Assembly: GCA_023457715.1 (NCBI GenBank)
Contig: JAEWKR010000143.1
Coordinates: forward strand, 1 to 9,808
DNA: 9,808 nucleotides
Direction of reading: 5' to 3'
Source of the DNA: Verrucomicrobiota bacterium
Lineage (GTDB): Bacteria; Verrucomicrobiota; Verrucomicrobiia; Opitutales; Opitutaceae
How positions within the stretch are numbered: the stretch's first letter is position 1; every line of letters begins with the position of its first letter. A program made the position numbers and the translations under genes. A model generated the notes under the pieces. It saw only the letters and a program-made list of their open reading frames with translations. It did not search any database and was not told the DNA's origin. Below are positions 6,504-9,808 of the stretch, piece after piece.

Positions 6504-6634
6504 AAATTTATGATCTACGATTTATGATTTATGATTTTTGGCGGGCGGGCCTCGGCGAGCGATCTGCGAGTTATGACGATTCCCACCGCAGGGCGGTGGA
6601 AATCATAAATCATAAATCGTAAATCATAGATCGC
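6504..6634. repeat. Heptad inverted-repeat element inside the sdh operon
   Basis: The left arm (6504-6538) is five 7-base units of type TGATTTA. The right arm (6600-6634) is five units of type AAATCAT, the reverse complement. Pairing is perfect over 21 bases or more (6517-6537 against 6600-6620), after which one extra heptad on the right shifts the register. Within the loop a second hairpin (6579-6589 with 6593-6603, core CCACCGC/GCGGTGG, loop AGG) overlaps the right arm by four bases. The AT-rich arms contrast sharply with the GC-rich genes on both sides. The element fills almost the whole sdhA-sdhB spacer, and on the sdh mRNA would fold just ahead of the sdhB start. Confidence 0.85.
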
Positions 6635-6642
6635 CTGTCGGC

Positions 6643-8565
6643 TCACTTGTAGTTCCGCACGCTCATCTTCACGGCTTCGTAATTCAGCGGCTCGATGTTG
6701 CGCAGCGGGGTCTTGCCTGCGCCCTGGAACTCCCAGGCGGCCACGTGGCCGAACTTCTCGTCGTCGCGTTTGCACTCGCCGTCAGGGTGCTGGTACTCCT
6801 CGCGGAAGTGCCCGCCGCAGCTTTCCTCGCGGGTGAGCGCATCGAGGCACATCAATTCGCCGAGTTCCAGGAAATCGGCGACGCGGCCGGCCTGTTCGAG
6901 CGACTGGTTCACCGTGTCGGCCGAACCCGGCACCTTCACGTTGGCCCAGAAGTCCTCGCGGATGACCGGGATCTGCTGGAGCGCCTTCTGCAGGCCCTCG
7001 CGGGTTCGCGCCATGCCGCAGAACTCCCACATCGTCTTACCGAGGCGCTTGTGGAAGTGGCTGACCGGCTCCCTGCCCTTGTTCTCGAGCAGGCGCTTCG
7101 TCATGCCGGCCACGTTGCGTTCGGCCTCGAGGAATTCCGGGGCATCCGCCTTCGGACGGGAGCCCGGCTTCTGGCCGGCGAGGTAGTCACCGATCGTGTA
7201 CGGAATGACGAAGTAGCCGTCGGCGAGACCCTGCATCAGCGCGCTGGCGCCCAGCCGGTTCGCCCCATGGTCGGAGAAGTTCGCCTCACCCAGGACGAAG
7301 AGACCGGGGAGGTTCGACATGAGGTTATAGTCCACCCAGAGCCCGCCCATGGTGTAGTGCACCGCGGGGAAGATTCGCATCGGGGTCTGGTACGCGTTCT
7401 CAGCCGTGATCTCGTGGTAGATATCGAAGAGATTGCCGTAACGCTCGCGCACCCCGGCCTCCGTGAGCCGGTTGATGGCGTCCGAGAAATCCAGATACAC
7501 ACCCAGCCCGCTGGCGCCCACGCCGCGACCCTCGTCGCACACGCGCTTGGCCGCCCGGGAGGCGATGTCGCGCGGGCAGAGATTGCCGAACGACGGGTAC
7601 ATCCGCTCGAGGTAGTAGTCGCGATCCGCCTCCGGGATCGTGGTCGGATCCTTGAGGCGGTCCTCCGCCTTTTTCGGGACCCAGATGCGGCCGTCGTTGC
7701 GCAGCGACTCCGACATCAGGGTGAGCTTCGACTGGTAGTCGCCGCTCACCGGAATGCACGTCGGGTGGATCTGCGTGTAGCAGGGGTTCGCGAAGCACGC
7801 GCCGCGCTTGTACGCGCGCCAGATCGCGGTGGCGTTGGAGCCGCGCGCGTAGGTCGAAAGGTTGAAGACGTTGCCGTAGCCGCCGGTGGCCAGCACCACC
7901 GCGTCGGCGGCGTGGCGCTCCACCGCGCCGGTGATCAGGTTGCGGACGATGATGCCCTTCGCCTGGCCGTTCACCACCACCAGATCGAGCATTTCGGTGT
8001 TGGCGTGCAACTCCACGAGGCCCTCTCCGACGGTGCGCATCAGCGACGAGTAGGCGCCGAGCAGGAGCTGCTGACCCGTCTGCCCGCGCGCGTAAAATGT
8101 GCGGCTCACCTGGGCGCCGCCGAACGAACGGTTGGCCAGCAGGCCGCCGTACTCGCGCGCGAAGGGGACGCCCAGCGCGGCGCACTGGTCGATGATGTTC
8201 ACCGACACCTCGGCCAGCCGGTGGACGTTCGCCTCGCGGGAGCGGTAGTCGCCGCCCTTGATCGTGTCGTAGAACAGCCGGTGGACACTGTCGCCGTCGT
8301 TCTGGTAATTCTTCGCCGCGTTGATGCCCCCCTGCGCCGCGATCGAATGCGCGCGCCGCGGGCTGTCATGGAAGACGAAGTTCTTCACCTTGTACCCCAG
8401 GTCGCCGAGCGTCGACGCGGCCGAGGCGCCGGCGAGGCCCGCCCCCACGACGATCACCTCGTACTTCCGCTTGTTGGCGGGATTGACGAGCTTGATGTCG
8501 GACTTGTGCTTGCGCCACTTGTCGGCGAGCGGGCCAGAGGGAATTTTGGAGTCGAGCGTGGCCAT
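6643..8565 (-). CDS. sdhA: Succinate dehydrogenase flavoprotein subunit
   Basis: Catalytic subunit oxidising succinate to fumarate in the TCA cycle, with covalently bound FAD. The 640-residue length fits type-B (Bacillus/Bacteroidota-like) enzymes. A Rossmann GAGLAG (41-46) follows a short basic N-terminal extension. His73 in RRAHSIAAQGG is the expected site of covalent FAD attachment. Active-site residues by analogy with E. coli SdhA are His267 (QIHPTC), Arg289 (ESLRNDG), His403 (HYTMGG) and Arg437 (NRLGASAL). The C-terminal domain contains ESCGGHFREEYQ (581-592). All catalytic residues are present. It follows sdhC by 54 bases containing an octamer-like repeat, and no clear Shine-Dalgarno precedes ATG 8565. 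Fumarate reductase in the reverse direction is possible, as the two are hard to separate by sequence. Confidence 0.96.
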   Translation of the reverse strand: MATLDSKIPSGPLADKWRKHKSDIKLVNPANKRKYEVIVVGAGLAGASAASTLGDLGYKVKNFVFHDSPRRAHSIAAQGGINAAKNYQNDGDSVHRLFYDTIKGGDYRSREANVHRLAEVSVNIIDQCAALGVPFAREYGGLLANRSFGGAQVSRTFYARGQTGQQLLLGAYSSLMRTVGEGLVELHANTEMLDLVVVNGQAKGIIVRNLITGAVERHAADAVVLATGGYGNVFNLSTYARGSNATAIWRAYKRGACFANPCYTQIHPTCIPVSGDYQSKLTLMSESLRNDGRIWVPKKAEDRLKDPTTIPEADRDYYLERMYPSFGNLCPRDIASRAAKRVCDEGRGVGASGLGVYLDFSDAINRLTEAGVRERYGNLFDIYHEITAENAYQTPMRIFPAVHYTMGGLWVDYNLMSNLPGLFVLGEANFSDHGANRLGASALMQGLADGYFVIPYTIGDYLAGQKPGSRPKADAPEFLEAERNVAGMTKRLLENKGREPVSHFHKRLGKTMWEFCGMARTREGLQKALQQIPVIREDFWANVKVPGSADTVNQSLEQAGRVADFLELGELMCLDALTREESCGGHFREEYQHPDGECKRDDEKFGHVAAWEFQGAGKTPLRNIEPLNYEAVKMSVRNYK

Positions 8566-8610
8566 GGCTGAAAAAGGACTGAAGGACTAAAGGGGCTGAA
8601 AAACTGAAGG
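8566..8610. repeat. Octamer-like repeats in the sdhC-sdhA spacer
   Basis: Degenerate copies of GACTGAAG recur at spacings of 8, 9 and 8 bases: GACTGAAG (8577), GACTAAAG (8585), GGCTGAAA (8594) and AACTGAAG (8602). A further GGCTGAAA lies at 8566, next to the sdhA start codon. The array fills most of the 54-base spacer, so the sdhA ribosome binding region consists of pyrimidine-rich repeat on the mRNA. Confidence 0.6.
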
Positions 8611-8619
8611 CGGGACGGG

Positions 8620-9402
8620 TTACTTCAGGGCGGCGGCTTGCGTCACCGCAGGCTGCGGGTTCTGCGGGACCAGTTTGCCGGCGAGCACAGCGGCCGGCAT
8701 GGTGAGGTTCGCCAGGAAGTAAACGACGCAGAATAGGACCGAAGCACGGCGGAGACCGCGGGCCCAGCGGCTCGAGCGGAGACCCAGCGTCTGGAACATG
8801 CTGTCGAAACCGTGCAGCAGATGGAAGCTGAGGAGGCCGACGGCGATGATGTAGAAAAGCGACACCAGGGGGCTCTGGAAGCCGAGGACGACCATGTTGT
8901 AGACGTCGTCCACGACGGCGCCGGCCTTCACCGCCACCAGCCCGGCCACCTTGTAGTCCTCGCCCAGCACGACCTGCTGGAGGCTGCCCTTGAACGTGTC
9001 GGCCTGGGCGAAGCCCCAGGTGAAGTGCGCCAGGTGATAGACCAGGAACGCCAGCACCACGAGACCCGTCAGCCGCATCGTGCGGGACGCCAGCGTCGCG
9101 CGGATGGTGTGGTTGAGCCCATACTGCTCCGGCCCCCGCGCCGCGCGGTTCTCCAGGGTCAGGACGACGGCCGCCCAGATATGCACCAGGAGGGCCGCGA
9201 TGACGCCGAGACGGGCGATCCAAAGGATGGGGCCGGTGTTGTGCAGAAACGCGGCATAGCCGTTCAAACGGTCGGGGCCGTTGAACACCTGCAGATTGCC
9301 GACCAGGTGACCGACCACGAAGCCGATCAGCACCAGGCCGCTGACGGCCATGAGGATCTTTCGACCGATCGAAGAGTTGAGGAAGTTACCGGCGGATTTC
9401 AT
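8620..9402 (-). CDS. sdhC: Succinate dehydrogenase cytochrome b558 subunit
   Basis: Single membrane anchor of a type-B succinate:quinone oxidoreductase, holding two hemes b and the (mena)quinone site; no SdhD is present or needed. The 260-residue protein has five hydrophobic helices (about 14-36, 60-83, 110-130, 178-198, 217-243). Candidate heme ligands, one per helix as in Bacillus SdhC and Wolinella FrdC, are His32, His74, His123 (or 126) and His194 (or 197). I start at ATG 9402 because MKSAGNFLNSSIGRKILMAVSG leads directly into helix 1 as in homologues. The frame extends 49 codons further to 9549, but that stretch carries a hairpin and promoter-like sequence and is unlikely to be translated. 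First gene of sdhCAB, and no strong Shine-Dalgarno precedes it. Confidence 0.92.
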   Translation of the reverse strand: MKSAGNFLNSSIGRKILMAVSGLVLIGFVVGHLVGNLQVFNGPDRLNGYAAFLHNTGPILWIARLGVIAALLVHIWAAVVLTLENRAARGPEQYGLNHTIRATLASRTMRLTGLVVLAFLVYHLAHFTWGFAQADTFKGSLQQVVLGEDYKVAGLVAVKAGAVVDDVYNMVVLGFQSPLVSLFYIIAVGLLSFHLLHGFDSMFQTLGLRSSRWARGLRRASVLFCVVYFLANLTMPAAVLAGKLVPQNPQPAVTQAAALK

Positions 9403-9462
9403 CGCAAGACTCGGCGTAGGAGCGAAAAAGGAAGGCAGTAAAACTCGAAAATCGGGCAGGGT

Positions 9463-9492
9463 ATTAGCCGTGTAAAGGCACACGCCCGCCAA
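9463..9492 (-). promoter_or_regulatory. Possible sdhC promoter
   Basis: On the minus strand TTGGCG (complement of 9487-9492) and GCTAAT (complement of 9463-9468) are 18 bases apart, each matching the sigma-70 consensus at four of six positions. It would start transcription roughly 50 bases before sdhC. A TTTACA nearby offers an alternative -35. Weak evidence. Confidence 0.25.
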
Positions 9493-9507
9493 TCGTCGCG
9501 CTATTAG

Positions 9508-9534
9508 GGGGCCTAACTTTTCAGAGAAGGCCCC
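9508..9534. repeat. Short hairpin upstream of sdhC
   Basis: GGGGCCT (9508-9514) pairs with AGGCCCC (9528-9534) across a 13-base loop, just upstream of the promoter candidate. It could be an operator or the end of a transcript from the right; no T run follows. Confidence 0.4.
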
Positions 9535-9560
9535 TCCGGTTCCAGCCAATTCGTGAGGAG

Positions 9561-9575
9561 GCGGTAAGCTTTAGG
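9561..9575. repeat. Second copy of the heptad-type 15-mer
   Basis: GCGGTAAGCTTTAGG matches the reverse complement of 2716-2730 at 14 of 15 positions. The match starts the heptad array beside gpsA, almost 7 kb away, so this is a dispersed element present at least twice in the window. Confidence 0.55.
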
Positions 9576-9700
9576 TGGTGGGCGGCAAGCCCGGCGCGGT
9601 GAAAATCCGATAGCCGGTGACCTGTTCGCTCCGAGTACGTTGTCCCGCCTTCAGGCGGAAGGCTCGCGCGGCCTGCTTAAACCGGAACGATTCAGTTAAC

Positions 9701-9730
9701 CACGAATGGACACGAATCGACACGAATGAA
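9701..9730. repeat. Three tandem 10-base repeats, CACGAATGGA type
   Basis: Three units lie in exact 10-base phase: CACGAATGGA, CACGAATCGA and CACGAATGAA; each begins CACGAAT. On the minus strand this translates as the SIRVHSW-type peptide often seen in spurious predicted proteins of repeat-rich genomes. Confidence 0.8.
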
Positions 9731-9808
9731 GACCTGGGAAAATCATCACTTCCGCGCAGGCACAAAACAGTGAGCGGGACTACGGACGGGCTGCATCCGA
9801 GTTTCCTC

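Larger units (their letters stand above)
9403..9808. other. Non-coding region upstream of the sdh operon
   Basis: I see no supported gene in these 406 bases. They hold a weak promoter candidate for sdhC, a 7-bp stem hairpin, a copy of the heptad-type 15-mer, a small CCGCCT/AGGCGG palindrome (9645-9658) and a 10-base tandem repeat. From 9735 to the right edge nothing further is recognisable. Confidence 0.6.

Noticed and set aside
6504..6634. CRISPR-like array
   Set aside because: Units are contiguous heptads without spacers, arranged as inverted arms; no cas genes are present.
6745..8571. 608-codon plus-strand open frame opposite sdhA
   Set aside because: Antisense shadow of the flavoprotein gene with repetitive Arg/Val/Ala/Glu composition.
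9571..9765. 64-codon minus-strand open frame upstream of sdhC
   Set aside because: Its peptide (SIRVHSW type) comes from the 10-base CACGAAT repeat and it spans other repeat pieces, so it is most likely not a gene.

Overview
This is a GC-rich bacterial window of ordinary housekeeping genes separated by unusually repeat-rich spacers. Coding content and spacer style suggest a Verrucomicrobiota member, probably near Opitutaceae. That placement is an inference from the five-helix cytochrome b558-type SdhC, the non-canonical ribosome binding sites and the short-period intergenic repeats; there is no rRNA or marker gene to prove it.

Layout. Positions 1-340 hold no gene I can support, but contain a possible terminator, a 21-bp-arm hairpin and a 69-bp tract made only of G and C. 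A plus-strand pair follows: a small two-helix DUF485-like membrane protein (341-673), overlapping by 4 bases a 601-residue sodium:solute symporter of the ActP/VC_2705 type (670-2475). The convergent gap to 2731 is packed with repeats and a long bidirectional hairpin. On the minus strand lie lysA (5066-3759, diaminopimelate decarboxylase) and gpsA (3735-2731, glycerol-3-phosphate dehydrogenase), 23 bases apart and probably cotranscribed. Divergent from lysA is a small plus-strand gene with a C-terminal hydrophobic helix (about 5253-5405). A perfect 36-bp inverted repeat lies in the next convergent gap (5481-5598). The rest is a minus-strand sdhC-sdhA-sdhB operon (9402-5682) encoding a type-B succinate:menaquinone oxidoreductase, followed upstream by a repeat-bearing region with no supported gene (9403-9808).

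How the genes work together. The symporter pair probably imports a short monocarboxylate such as acetate with sodium. Sdh oxidises succinate in the TCA cycle and feeds electrons to the quinone pool. LysA makes lysine from meso-diaminopimelate, and GpsA makes sn-glycerol-3-phosphate for phospholipids. The proteins look intact and conventional.

The interesting part is between the genes. Five of the spacers carry short-period direct repeats (period 7, 7, about 8, 9 and 10), different in sequence. The two heptad systems are both arranged as inverted arms. One lies inside the sdh operon and the other abuts the stop codons of two convergent genes. No CRISPR, tRNA, rRNA, transposase or defence gene was seen.
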